A DNA stretch of 64,000 nucleotides from Gnetum montanum (Eukaryota; Streptophyta; Gnetopsida; Gnetales; Gnetaceae), in the NCBI GenBank assembly GCA_015680685.1, contig MNCI01010180.1, positions 231,667 through 295,666 of the forward strand. Direction: 5' to 3'. Position 1 is the stretch's first letter. The number at the start of each line of letters is the position of its first letter. Made by a program: the position numbers and the translations under genes. Positions 45,957 to 57,439 of the stretch are shown here, piece by piece. The notes beneath the pieces are model-generated. The model had not been told where the DNA came from. It saw only the letters and a list, made by a program, of their open reading frames with translations, and ran no database searches.

Positions 45957-46379
45957 NNNNNNNNNNNNNNNNNNNNNNNNNNNNNNNNNNNNNNNNNNNN
46001 NNNNNNNNNNNNNNNNNNNNNNNNNNNNNNNNNNNNNNNNNNNNNNNNNNNNNNNNNNNNNNNNNNNNNNNNNNNNNNNNNNNNNNNNNNNNNNNNNNNN
46101 NNNNNNNNNNNNNNNNNNNNNNNNNNNNNNNNNNNNNNNNNNNNNNNNNNNNNNNNNNNNNNNNNNNNNNNNNNNNNNNNNNNNNNNNNNNNNNNNNNNN
46201 NNNNNNNNNNNNNNNNNNNNNNNNNNNNNNNNNNNNNNNNNNNNNNNNNNNNNNNNNNNNNNNNNNNNNNNNNNNNNNNNNNNNNNNNNNNNNNNNNNNN
46301 NNNNNNNNNNNNNNNNNNNNNNNNNNNNNNNNNNNNNNNNNNNNNNNNNNNNNNNNNNNNNNNNNNNNNNNNNNNNNNN
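45957..46379. other. Assembly gap (423 N) inside gag
   Basis: This is a run of N. The equivalent part of the plus-strand relic (about 34300 to 34954) is about 650 bases, so the gap may be under-sized unless the relic holds an insertion. Confidence 0.95.
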
Positions 46380-47459
46380 GTTCTAAATGTCACTAGGTGG
46401 GCATTTTGGTCTCCTTCTCCATTGTACTTGGTCAGTTGAGGTAATGAGACTCCTTTTGGAAAGGTCAAGGGTGGAACTGAGGGGTCAATTGGATCATCTT
46501 GATAGAAATCTAGTACCTTGACTTCCTCATTGTTGAAAGTTTTAAGGCGTTTTAACTCGTCTGCCAACGAGTGCATCATTTTGTGTGTGTCTGCCCATTC
46601 TTGGGCAGTAGGCAAACCGGTGGATTGAGTGGATTGTGGATGATAATGGTTTAATTGTTGCATTGTTTGTGGAAAGGTAGGTTGTTGGGCTAACATTTGT
46701 TGTGGTGGGATGGTATTCGGAACCGAGACTACTGGTGGAACCCATTGCCTAGCCATAGGTTGTGAGGTAACACCTTGTACATGTTGGGTTGGAGTAATCA
46801 ATGGTGCCCCATAAATCTGCACCTGAGGTATGTAATGGGTGGATGTGGAAGCTGGTATGACTAACGGTATTCCAATTACTTGAGGTTGGAAGATTGACAC
46901 TGCGTTGATTTGGGGGAGTTGTTGGGACTGCACTGGTGGAGGAATGATGGAAGTGGACGTATTAGAGTGAATGTTATTGAGCACAGAGAAGATAGGAATG
47001 GAATGGGGAATAGGTCCTCGAGTGTTTGTGGGAAGGAAACATAGTTTCTTCTAGGAAAGGATGGAATAATGGGTTTGTGTAGGCATGGGGGCTAATGGTA
47101 TGGTATGATTCTCCATGTTCAGATTGGGCTGCAAAGTCATCTTCTTCGTCTTGAGGCTCTATGGGAGGTAGTTGTAAGGCTTGACTTCTAGCCATAAGAA
47201 GTTGGGATATGAGTTTATGATGGTTTTCAGACAGTGGGATTATGTCAAAAGCTGAAGGGATAAACTCACGTCCTCCTTTATGGATGAATTCATATTCTCG
47301 CTTAGCTTCCCTCTCTATACGATCAATGTGTAGGTTGGCTTGGATTTTGACACAGATAAAATTATATTGTTCGAGGCTTAGTGTGGCTTTCTTTGGCTGG
47401 ATTGTGGTATCAAATGTGTTAGGCATTGATGTAGAAGGTTGATCTAGATTCATATTCAC
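46380..47459 (-). pseudogene. gag N-terminal half of the 39863 element
   Basis: Frame 47459-46974 (161 residues, MNMNLDQPST...) is an N-terminal gag part with a helix-forming segment (LEQYNFICVKIQANLHIDRIEREAK, split here as seen) and acidic residues. Frame 46984-46380 is glutamine/proline-rich and then reads EVKVLDFYQDDPIDP and LTKYNGEGDQNAHLVTF before the gap. The two frames overlap by 11 bases in different phases, so a frameshift separates them. The counterpart is at 33166-34300. Confidence 0.7.
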
Positions 47460-47771
47460 AAATTGGGTTGTGAAAGTTGCTATTTGTAGAAAATGGCTAA
47501 CTTTGAAAATGAAAACAAGAAAAGAAAGAAAAAAAATAACTAAATCTTCCGGTAGCAGGAAAAAGGATAAGTGTAAAAATGAAAGAAAAAAAATGCTAAG
47601 TATGAAAATGTAGGAAAAAAAATGCTAAGTGTGAAAACTGCTAAAAATGGCCAACTCTAGCGCTACACTAGCTACGCTGGAGCTTGCTATGCTCTAAGAA
47701 CTTGTTATACTCTCTAGAACATCTAGAGTTTTGACTAAGTGCTAAAAAAAATATAGACAAAAATGGTTAAG
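47460..47771 (-). other. Leader of the 39863 element
   Basis: Noncoding sequence between PBS and gag, with A-rich runs. Confidence 0.6.
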
Positions 47772-47789
47772 GCCCTCCTTCTAGCACCA
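47772..47789 (-). other. Primer-binding-site candidate of the 39863 element
   Basis: The minus strand reads TGGTGCTAGAAGGAGGGC, five bases inside the 5' LTR. It begins with TGG as expected for pairing to a tRNA CCA end. I could not name the tRNA. Confidence 0.6.
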
Positions 47790-47794
47790 AAAAC

Positions 47795-49332
47795 TGTACT
47801 AACCTAAATCGTCGGTGTAAGGCTGGAATGGAAACAGATAATGAGCGATCGTTGGGTAGCCACAGCTGACCCTACCTTCGCTCGAGGGCAAGATGGAAAA
47901 ATAAACAAAGGTAGAGTGCCTTGGATGGTCTGCACGCAAATCAACCAAGGACTTCCCCGAGCGTAAGCTATGGCTAGCGCTAGGGTTATTGTAAACAGGA
48001 TGTAAACGGAATGCAAACGGCGATACAAAATGTAAATGGAGCGTACTAAATTATGAATAAAGCATAAACAGAACTAAACAATGTAAATGGGAGGCAATAA
48101 TGAAACTATATTATATTATTTTAAAAAAAATGTGCATCGGTCAAAGCGTAGTTGCACAAGTGTGGATGGCAAGTCAAATGCCTAGCCCTGGAATGATATG
48201 ACACGATGATGCGACGATGAAATGGGATGAAAGTTAGAAGAACTTGGAAGCCAACAATCGGATGTGCCAAGCACCCAAGGATTGCAAGTTCTATCTTCCT
48301 TCAGAATTGTCAATCTCTCCAATCTTTGCCTCTTCCAATCTTCTTCTTCTTCTTATCCTCCTCTCTTGCTACCTCTCTTGCTTGCCCCCCTTCATTTGTG
48401 TGAATTGATAGGGTATTTATAGGGTTGGGCTAGGGTTTGGCTAGGATTTTCAAGAATGGAATCAACGGTTGGGAGATGAGAAAAAAATAGATCTAGTGAC
48501 ATGTGTCCCATGAATAGTTGGCACGAGTTGGATGTGTGTTGGATATTCTCCTTCTTTGAACAGATTTAATGTATTTTACAATTTTTGGGTCATTCAAGCC
48601 CATGAGAATACAAATAATTTAGATAAGCCCTCAAATGATAAAAATTTACAAAGAAAATCAAGGAGGATTAACTTCGCCTTGCTTGTCTAGCACCTAGCGT
48701 GACCTGCAATGTGACTTGGCATGTGACCTCCAAAACTTGCAATTTTGGGCTGAAATCTAGAATTTTTAAAGGCTAGGACCCATAGTTATCAATAGTGGAC
48801 CTTGAGGATGACTTACACCCTTAAAATCAAGTCATTTTGGCTTAGTTTTGGTGCTCTAAAAATTGGTGATGCTGATCCTTACGCTGTGCAACATCTGAAA
48901 AAATAACCCCAGCATCACCAAGTCAAAATGGCATATTTGAGCCCAAATCTTAATTTTCTAGAGGCTGGGAGCTGCTAGGGACCTTGGTGAAGGTCATGGG
49001 GGTCCTTGTGCTTGATTTCAGTCTATTTGAACTCAATTTCGGGGCTCCAAAAGTTGGTGATGCTGATCCTTATGCTGTGCAGCGTCTGAAAAAGTAACCA
49101 AAGTGTACTTAGCCAAAACCAAACATTTTGAACCTGAAAATTTTGATTCTAGATGCTACAAGTTGGTACATTCGCTTGTGGGCCCCGGGGGGACCTTTCT
49201 TGTTGAATCATGGACCATCGGGGGCTGTTTCAAAGGCCTCCAAATTTGGTCACGCTGTACTCATGTTGGGAAGCAGCATGACTTAGCTTGATTCTTGTCT
49301 AAAAGTGCTAGGACAAAATTATTGGTGTTTCA
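47795..49332 (-). repeat. 5' LTR of the 39863 element
   Basis: It matches 39863-41413 over its full length with mostly transition differences and a short indel in a GGCTAGG repeat. It is followed by the TSD TGCAT. The TATA box is at 48414-48422. Confidence 0.93.
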
Positions 49333-49337
49333 TGCAT

Positions 49338-49800
49338 GTTGAGCCTCCTTCCATCCACATTGGCAAGCATGGAAATAAGAGGGTGAAGCTTCAAAGCCTA
49401 CTTTTTTAGCCCTTTTTGACCTCTAAAGTGACCTATTTTGATAGATTTGGCCCTACACTACCTTGGGAAGGCCCTAGAATCCTAGTTTTGATCCTCTTGA
49501 TGCCATAAAAAAACATTTTCCTTAGAATCCATGTTGGCTCCATGCTAATGAGCATGGATCCAACATGGAAGATGTTTTCAAGATCCAAAGAGGGGTTCCA
49601 AGGGTTGAAACTAATGTCAAAACTAGCCAATTCCCTTCCCTAGTTAACTTCTCTAACATGCAACCATCAGAAGTTGAAGACTAACCAAAACAAGCCTGGA
49701 AAATTGTATAGATGTTCCATCCACATTGGGGGTTAACTCTTCCATGTTGGCTAGCATGGAAATAAAGGGGTCAAGCGTTGAAGCATTAAATCCCTTACTT
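49338..49800. repeat. Continuation of the ~190-bp satellite
   Basis: About three further units with CCATCCACATTGGCAAGCATGG-type cores (near 49360, 49550 and 49720) resume directly after the TSD. This shows that the 39863 element split an existing array. Confidence 0.75.
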
Positions 49801-50304
49801 TTTCAATCTAAATAGCCCAGAAATAGCCTCTATTGATGCTCAAACTTATGCAACAGTCTTGTAGCCTTAAACCATGACCCTTTAAGGCCTAAACCTAGCA
49901 AAATCTAATCCTTTTCTACCATATTTTGATCAAGATTCACCATATGTATCCCAGTTTGCCTTATTTGGATCTTGTTTCATTATATTATGATCTATTTTAA
50001 CCATTGTTGCATTGTTGACCTTATTTAGCGTCAATACTACTTCTATTTCAATGTGTTTACCTTTATTCTCTACATTATAGCCATGTATAGTCTTATTTAG
50101 TGCTTGATTAAGGAGAAGTACTTTTGCATCCTAATTGGAATATTAATGCATCTCATTTGACCCATGTGGGTTAGAACACTACTGCCATGGACCCATACAT
50201 GGACATCGCTACCATGAACCTCATATGCATGCCCATTCACCACCATAGACCCTTTTACTCATGCCCATACACATGGTTGAAAAAAACATAAGTTGTTACA
50301 TGAA
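49801..50304. other. Noncoding flank right of the satellite
   Basis: No gene or repeat with defined ends is visible; sequence becomes rich in CCAT words before the 33-bp minisatellite. Confidence 0.45.
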
Positions 50305-50785
50305 TTAAATGATGTCATTGTCCTTTGCCTCTATGTTACCAATGGTAGCACCATCCATCACTTCCATGCTACCCACACCACCATCATCCTCTACCTTCAT
50401 ACCGTCGACAATGCTACCATCCTTTTCCTGTACACTGTTGATGACATCATCATCCTTCACCTCTACATTATTGAAGGCATTGTCATCCTCGACATCTCCA
50501 CTACTAATGCCATTGTCCTTTGCCTTCACACCACTATCCTTTAGGAATGACACCACCATCTTGAACCTCCCCACCATCAACATTGTCATCCTTTATCTTT
50601 GGCGTATTGATGATGTTGCCATCCTTCACCTCTATGCTTATTGATGGGGTCACCATCCTCCACCTTTATGCTTGATGATGGCACTATTATCCTCTACCTC
50701 TATCCCTACTTATGATGCAACCGTGCTCCATCTCTATGATTGCTTATGGTGCCACCATTCTTCACCTCTAGTGATGCTTGGCTTT
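50305..50785. repeat. Degenerate 33-bp minisatellite, about 14 units
   Basis: Units resemble a CACCATCCTCCACCTCTATG segment followed by CTTATTGATGG. The period is mostly 33, with some 31-40. Because 33 is divisible by three, frames stay open on both strands (for example 50305-50589 minus, acidic, and 50309-50644 plus); I do not consider either a gene. Confidence 0.8.
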
Positions 50786-52669
50786 AATGATGGAAAACCT
50801 TTTTTTAAAAAAACTAGTCTAAAATTTTAAATTTTTTGTTAATTGAAAAAATATTTTAAAAAATTGAATATAAAAAAATTAAAATATTTTGGAGATAGAA
50901 ATATTTGACAAAATGATAGTACTTCAAATAAAAATTCCATAATCTAGCATGCTCATCCTAGAGTAGTATTAGGATGGATGACCTCTTAGGATGTATTTTT
51001 TTTCTATGACAAAGTTTTGAACTTCAAAAAGGCATAACTTTTGATTCTGGAATTCTTTTTTGGTGAGAAAAGAGTTGTTTCCTATACATTTTAACCTCCT
51101 AGACACAATGGTAAAATAATTTTCCCCATAAATATCTGAAATTTAGTTTTCCTCCTTATGCAACCTTGCCCAACAGGGTGCCTCAAGATCCTTGGAGACT
51201 TATTTTATCATAACTTGGACATATGATGTTCATTTCTAACATATGAATGGTCATTTCTAACATTTTTAGCCTTATAAATGCAATGGTGAGGTTAAATTTA
51301 TCATCTAATTACTTGATAATTCAATGATACCTTAAAAAGAATAAACTAACTAATCATGTCTAACAATTTAATTGTTGGGATTGATGAACTTAACTTCATG
51401 GGTCATCTTGAGTCTTAAGATTATATTCCTAGCATATGATGATAGTTAGCCTTAGATTACTAACCCTAGTATGTCATTAGTTACACTACTAGAATTAGGG
51501 TTCTAAGGGGACATAAAGGTCATTGAGAGTCTAGGTAAGGTAGCTAACAGTTATTGATCCAATGAATTGATTAGAGAGTTAAAGCATTAGTTGATGAATT
51601 AGTTGGTAAACCAAAATGATCAAGAAGATGTATATAAATTATCCTATAACCAAATCATGTGGAATAATATCATGGAGAATCATAATATTTTTGACAAGGT
51701 GAATGATACCCATGAGGAAAATAACTTAAGGAAAGAATCCAAGAACAAGAATAAGAGTTGCAACATATAACATGTTTCTAAGATTTATAGCCAGTGAAGA
51801 AAACAACATCTACTATGCTCATTATGGGCCTTGGATTGACATGAGTATCAATACCTTATGCATTTTAGTAGAAATTGAAGATTTGAATATTGATGTATTG
51901 TGTCTGCAAGAACTTCTATCATGGAAACTCTTATATCAATTATAACTAGACTTGGAAAAGATACAATCTTTGAAATTTTAGAACTTGAAATCATGGATAA
52001 GAAAGAATGTCCAAGATTCTAGAGAATCCACATAGCCTTGGCATTAATATTAAAAATCAAGTAAAAAAGACATATATGTGTGGTTAACATGTATTTAATT
52101 GCCAAATCAACATGTTCAGAAGTTAGACATTGCCAAGTGACACACATAATTAAGCAAAGAGAGAAAATTTTGAACAATAAGTTATTCCTAAGTCATATCA
52201 ATATCAATCCAGTGTTATTCATCCTTTTTGAAGACTTCAATGTAAAATTTTGAAAGAGAGTTATCAATTCATAAAATATGGATGTATAAAAAAAATCCTT
52301 GGAAGAGAAATCCAATTTGAAGAAGATGTTCTCATAAATTCAAAATGTATTCCATTGGCAGTGCATATTTTGCTTACTTTGAATCTTCAATAGATAAGTG
52401 AAATCTCAAACTTCAAGAACATATGTTGTTGTTGGACAAAATTCATTAAGAACCATAGTTTATCAATTACTCTATTATGATTAATAAAGATGGACCAACA
52501 TCATTCTTCATTGAGATCCTAGACTATATTTGGTACAATGTCCAACTATTTCAAGCTACTAAGTTGCTAGAGCTAAATTCTAAAGAAGACATTGATAAGA
52601 AGCAAGATTAGGCCTTGCCATCCTAAATAAGACTATCTAATCATATAGTATCCTGAACAAGATCTTGAA
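50786..52669. other. AT-rich region without recognised gene
   Basis: No frame longer than about 60 residues and no family motif are present. Short plus-strand peptides near 51850-52250 hint at old coding sequence but match no domain I can name. Confidence 0.5.
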
Positions 52670-53091
52670 GCAAGAAAGATTTATTGATATGGAGCAGTGT
52701 ATTTGGGTCATGCTCTGGGTGTTTCTTGGGATTTTCTTCCTTTGACATGTATCCCTTAGAGGAAATCCAACATTTCCATCACAATTAGGCCTATAATCGA
52801 CCAAAAGGAATGGCCAATCCTCTTCCTATTCCCCTTCATTTGATACCCATTGCTCATCATTTACTAGCTCTACAACTCAATGCTAATATGACATTTAATG
52901 CTTAGATATAAATAACTTAGGTCAAACCCATAAAGGTCACCTCAAGAGACATGTATATTATTACAACATGTCCTTTTGGATCTTAATTACAAATGCCCTT
53001 TTCAAGCCTTGTTATACTAATCTCAATATTAGTTATGAAGAGACACCATCTTCATTATGTAGCAACACTATTTGGAAATGGGGACATTACA
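52670..53091 (-). repeat. LTR Y, inverted copy of LTR X
   Basis: Read from 53091 leftwards it starts TGTAATGTCCCC and aligns with 27527-27950. The far end, beyond GATTTATTG at about 52680, diverges from LTR X, so the terminal ~50 bases are lost or mutated. Confidence 0.7.
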
Positions 53092-53139
53092 TTATACTAC
53101 AAATTTCATGATAATTATCAAATATTTAGCTCTAATGCC

Positions 53140-54475
53140 AACTTATTATACCATGTTAACTAGGATTAGGCTAAAAAGGCATTACTTCAATAAAAACTAA
53201 TGACTATTGAAAGTAAACTGCTATTTAATAAAAGTGAATGGATGCAAAAAACATTGTCTAAGAAAAGTAGTATGCATTCATAAAATGACAAGTGCATGGG
53301 GATAAGAAAATGCAACAAAAGATAAAAATGTTTTAGAAATAGTAACAATAGCTTCATGTGTTTCAAACCTAGCTTGTGTACTAATAAAAATATGATGAAC
53401 TTTATTTTTCAAGCTAAAAAGTACAATGAAAATGCTAGAAAATTACATAAGAAATTAAAAATAGAATTACATATAAATAATACTTATATTAAAAATGCAC
53501 CTAAAAAGGGCATTGGACTCTAATGTTGGGTATAAATTTCCAAAACTCCACTAATAGAAATATAATCAACACAACATAAATAAAATTCAAATCAAAGTTA
53601 GGCCCCCATCAAAGACAAACGTAATACAAAAAAAATCCTTACCTGAAGTACAAAGTGCATAAATTTCTAGTTGAACATTACAACATAGAATTAAACAACT
53701 TACCTAGATACATAATAGCAAAACTATTAAAGATCTAAAAACATGAATTTAATCATTAGCTTCTTTTAATTCCTTCTTATGAAAACTAATAGAATTACTT
53801 ACAAGGTGCAAAAACATAAAGTAAATAAATATTAAGACCAGGTAGGGTCCTAAAGCTACAAAATACCCCTTATAAGTTTGCTTGATGGCATCAAGTCAAA
53901 GACCAAAAATTGAGTTATCAAACAAAAGCTAAAGCTGATTGTAAGTTCTAACAAATGTCTAAAATTTGTAAAAAAATTGCCAAAAAGGGAATCTAACGTT
54001 CTAGAGGTTGTTCTAAGTTGCTAAAAATGCTAAAATTTCATCAAATGCTATTTTATGTTTTTAGAAATTTTGAGAAGTTCTAAAACCTATATAATTTATT
54101 ATTTCCTAATTTTTCATTTATTAGTTGTTGGAGGTTTCTTTACAAAAGTTTCTCTAAATCAAGTGTAGAATTTAAAAATATAAATAAATAACATGTAGCA
54201 TAACCTTGTGATGGAATCATGATGGACTAGGGAAAATGTCTTATGATCTAAATTAGTGAGACAAATAACTTTACCTTGTGGGCCATTAGTATGCGGGATT
54301 ATTTTAGGGATTAAAAATAGGGAAAACTATTCAATATCCTAGTTCTATAGCTAAAAATTGAAAAAACAATTGTCAAAACAAAGGCAAAACATGATCAAAC
54401 TAAGTCACAACATTGAATAATATCCAATGCATGCTAACAAATATTATAAATTGATCAAATGCTAATAGTAATAAT
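53140..54475. repeat. Noncoding LTR-like repeat, copy B
   Basis: It aligns with 5470-7330. At its left edge the minus strand reads TTGGCATTAGAGC (about 53128-53143), similar to an initiator-methionine tRNA primer-binding site, so the repeat may be a 5' LTR of an old minus-strand element. It is cut by the Athila-like element at 54476. Confidence 0.6.
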
Positions 54476-55333
54476 TGATGAGCAGCAAGGTACCCCTACG
54501 CTCAACCATACGAATATGAGCATTTCATGCATGATTTGGTCGAATTCCAAGGACTAAGTGCTTATGCGCTCTTGTGGAACAAGGATGGGTTGGTTGATCA
54601 TTGTCTTTCCAAGCTTACCTGTATGTCACGATTGTATGGTTAAGTAAGCTTGAGGCATATGATTTTTATAGCTTTTATGTTTTTATGTCTTGTGCTAGTA
54701 GGGAAGGAAAGAGGTAACTAAGTAACTAATTTAACTTAGTTACTCATTAACTAAGTTCTAAGTAATCCTAACACTAGCATCTGTTCTCACTTGCCGTACA
54801 CATCCTGAACCAGTGCAACACTGTGGGATTACCAAACGCTAATTGTTACTGGGTTACCAAGTGTTACATGCATGCTCGAAGTGGTCTTTCTTGTGTAATT
54901 TAATGATTTTTTTAATTGATAAAAATAAATTGTTGTGCTAATAATAGAAATTTAAATTGCATAAAATAAAATAAAATAAAATAAATGTGTAAGAAAAAAA
55001 ATCTCAAGTGCTACAAGGATGAATCGAAGAGCTCATCTTTATTGCCGTACACAAGGTGTTTTCATCTACACAATGCTCGAAGAAAGATCTGTCCACACTT
55101 AGACCTCCTACTGGAGGCACTTGGAAAATACTCTAACTTTCAAATAGACTACAAGAGTTTCACTACTTGATTTCCAAAATACTTCTTTTCCAATTGTGTG
55201 CCTGGGCACTGTATTTATAGGCTTGGAAGCAACTACTGTAATAATTAGAGTAACCACTCTAATAATTAGAATAAAATGCTAAACTAACTACTTTAATAAT
55301 TAGAATAAACCGCTAGAGTAACCACTCTCATCA
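54476..55333 (-). repeat. 3' LTR of the 54476 element
   Basis: 858 bp with TGATGAG/CTCATCA ends. The body aligns with the 7674 and 15123 LTRs, but it lacks their 91-bp duplication and its U3 differs. A TATA box CTATAAATA is at 55212-55220 (minus). An (AAAAT)n run is at 54961-54985. Confidence 0.9.
55235..55326. repeat. TAATAATTAGAATAA motif array in U3
   Basis: Three TAATAATTAGA(A/G)TAA repeats and two GAGTAACCACTCT segments fill the U3 segment upstream of the TATA box, where the 7674 LTR has GATATC motifs. Confidence 0.8.
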
Positions 55334-55343
55334 TACCCCCACG
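55334..55343 (-). other. Polypurine tract of the 54476 element
   Basis: Minus-strand CGTGGGGGTA abuts the LTR. It follows the same CTCGAGGACAAG stretch as in the 7674 element. Confidence 0.75.
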
Positions 55344-57430
55344 ATTGAATGAAAACTTGTCCTCGAGTTCCTTACAAAATATTGAAAAGGTATGGGATTA
55401 TTGACTAATTAACAACTGACGGTGGAATGGGATGACAGACTCAACGTGCCTAGTGAATGGATCAGTAAGCATATTACAACATTGGTGTTCATGACCATTG
55501 TGGTGAACATTCATACATAAATGACATTCAAGCCTTTATTTGGTAGCTTGAAGAGAAAAAGAGAGAGAGAAAGAAGATGGAGCATGTTTCCGCCAATGCC
55601 AAGATTGTGCCTTCAGTTATTTATCCATAGCCATGCCGCCAAACTTGCTCCTTTCATAAATGCTCCAGTTTTGGTCCATCTTGAGTGCTTCCTCCAAGCC
55701 TAGTCCATTGTTTGTATGATTTCCATCTACACACACAACACAATCACAAATGAGCAAGAATAGATAATCTACAATGAAGTTGATACCTTGCCTTGATATG
55801 AAGTGCATTAGCTGAGTTGTGGTTATGGTAGAAATTGGTTTGGAGATTTATCACTGGCAACTGCCCAAGGTGTAGGGGTTAGGAAATTAGTAAAATGAAA
55901 AAAATTAAAAAATTTGTGCCAGGGCCCCCACGACTAAGAGCGAACCTTTGGTAGTTATAAGATGGAAAAACATGAGGAACAAGAAAGATGAAAAATATCA
56001 ACAGCAACGCCAATAAAATGGATGTCATGGATGGTGATGAAATAAGAAATGATTAATTACAGGAAATGTTTAAAGGAAAGAAGTTAATAATTTCACCAAA
56101 AAAAAATGCCAATGGGTCCTCCCCAAAGCATGCTCGTGCCCTTTATGCCATGACAAATCCACAAACCAAAGAGTCCATAGGCTCTACGAATGTCATTTGG
56201 AAGTAAGAGTTAAAAACTTCCCCACAAGAGTTCACCAAAGAAAAAAAAATGCATCAATCTAGAATGAACTAATGATAAAATTGACAATGAGGTGGAAAAT
56301 GGGAAGAAAGATGCAGAGGAGAGAATGGAATGGAATCCCAAGAACAAGGTTGTATAAAGCCCCTTATGTATTTCATGGTTAAGATAACTGAGTAGAACTC
56401 ATCCCAAATCTAGACTCAAACCAACCACATTCAGTGACCTCGCATCAATACACTTGGCCAATCCATCCTCTTGAGGCAACAAGAATGCCTTCACAACAAG
56501 TGACCACCATCCCAAGGAGAACAATATGGAGAAGCAAGAAGTGAGAAAGGGCATTAGTTAGAGGGAACCTTTAGGCATGGGTAACATGTCTTTCCAATTT
56601 CATAACCAGTGCTTGTAGCCCATATTGCTTTATTATGTCTAAGGGGTGTGCTTTGAATTCTTAATTTTCTCCTTTTTTTTCTTTTTTTTTGTGTGAGAAC
56701 CATGCCATGCAAAGAATTATTTTTATTCACTCAGCTTCCTAATTTTTGAATAATGTTAGAATGGCAGAAAACCCAAGAAAAAGGATCCAAGCACCCAAGA
56801 GAATGGCCAACACAAATGCATCGAATCCCATTGAAGTCATAGCCTTTTCATCCTTTGAGTCTTTCCTTGGTTTGAAAAGTACCCAGCCACCAATTCATTA
56901 AAAGTTTACTTAGAAAAAGAGGGACTATACAATTCCAAGACAAAGGAGACCATAGAGTTGTATGGATGAGTGGATGATGTGGACTCATTGCCTGTTTTAC
57001 CAAAAGAACCATACCTTAATATCAGCATCATAATTCAAAGGTAAAAACCAAACATTAGCAATCAATATGATATAATTCAATCCACCATTATGAACACTTA
57101 TTGGATGATGAATAAAAGTAAATCAAGCAATTAAAAACATAGTAAAAATATGAACGATGGTATAAAACAAAAATAAGAAAAGTTGGAAATATGTGTAAAA
57201 CAAAAATGTCTGAAAAAAAACATGTAAAACAAAAATGTGTAAAACAAAAATTCAAAAATAACTGAGGACCTAGAATGATTAGCATAGGTAGCCATCTCCC
57301 CTATCACTAAGTTGGAAGGAGGAGATCCAAAATAGTAAGCAAGGTTGTCCATCAAGAGAGGTAGCATGTGTACTGGCTATCCTAAGCTCCTAGAAAGGTT
57401 TGGTTTGTTGCATGTTAACCAAAAGTTTCT
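55344..57430 (-). other. 3' spacer of the 54476 element
   Basis: This noncoding sequence is colinear with 8786-11700 of the 7674 element, including a short 15-bp-type repeat near 57185-57255. No envelope-like frame is visible. Confidence 0.6.
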
Positions 57431-57439
57431 TATTTGGTC

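Larger units (their letters stand above)
39863..49332 (-). mobile_element. Complete Tat/Ogre-like gag-protease LTR element without pol
   Basis: It has LTRs of 1551 and 1538 bp starting TGTACT and ending TTTCA, with an exact 5-bp TSD TGCAT (39858-39862 and 49333-49337). The minus-strand order is 5' LTR, PBS-like site, gag (47459 to about 45070), protease (44956 to 44069), tandem-repeat-filled 3' region, PPT, 3' LTR. There is no RT, RNase H or integrase sequence anywhere between the LTRs. The frames are longer and less broken than in other elements here, so it is the youngest large insertion apart from possibly the Athila-like ones. One assembly gap lies in gag. Confidence 0.92.

Noticed and set aside
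45941-46396. Frames made almost entirely of X across the second gap
   Set aside because: They only reflect the N run.
51840-52260. Possible LINE endonuclease or copia pol relic (a FEDFN-like peptide near 52230)
   Set aside because: Only one short peptide resembles a motif, with no second motif in order on the same strand.
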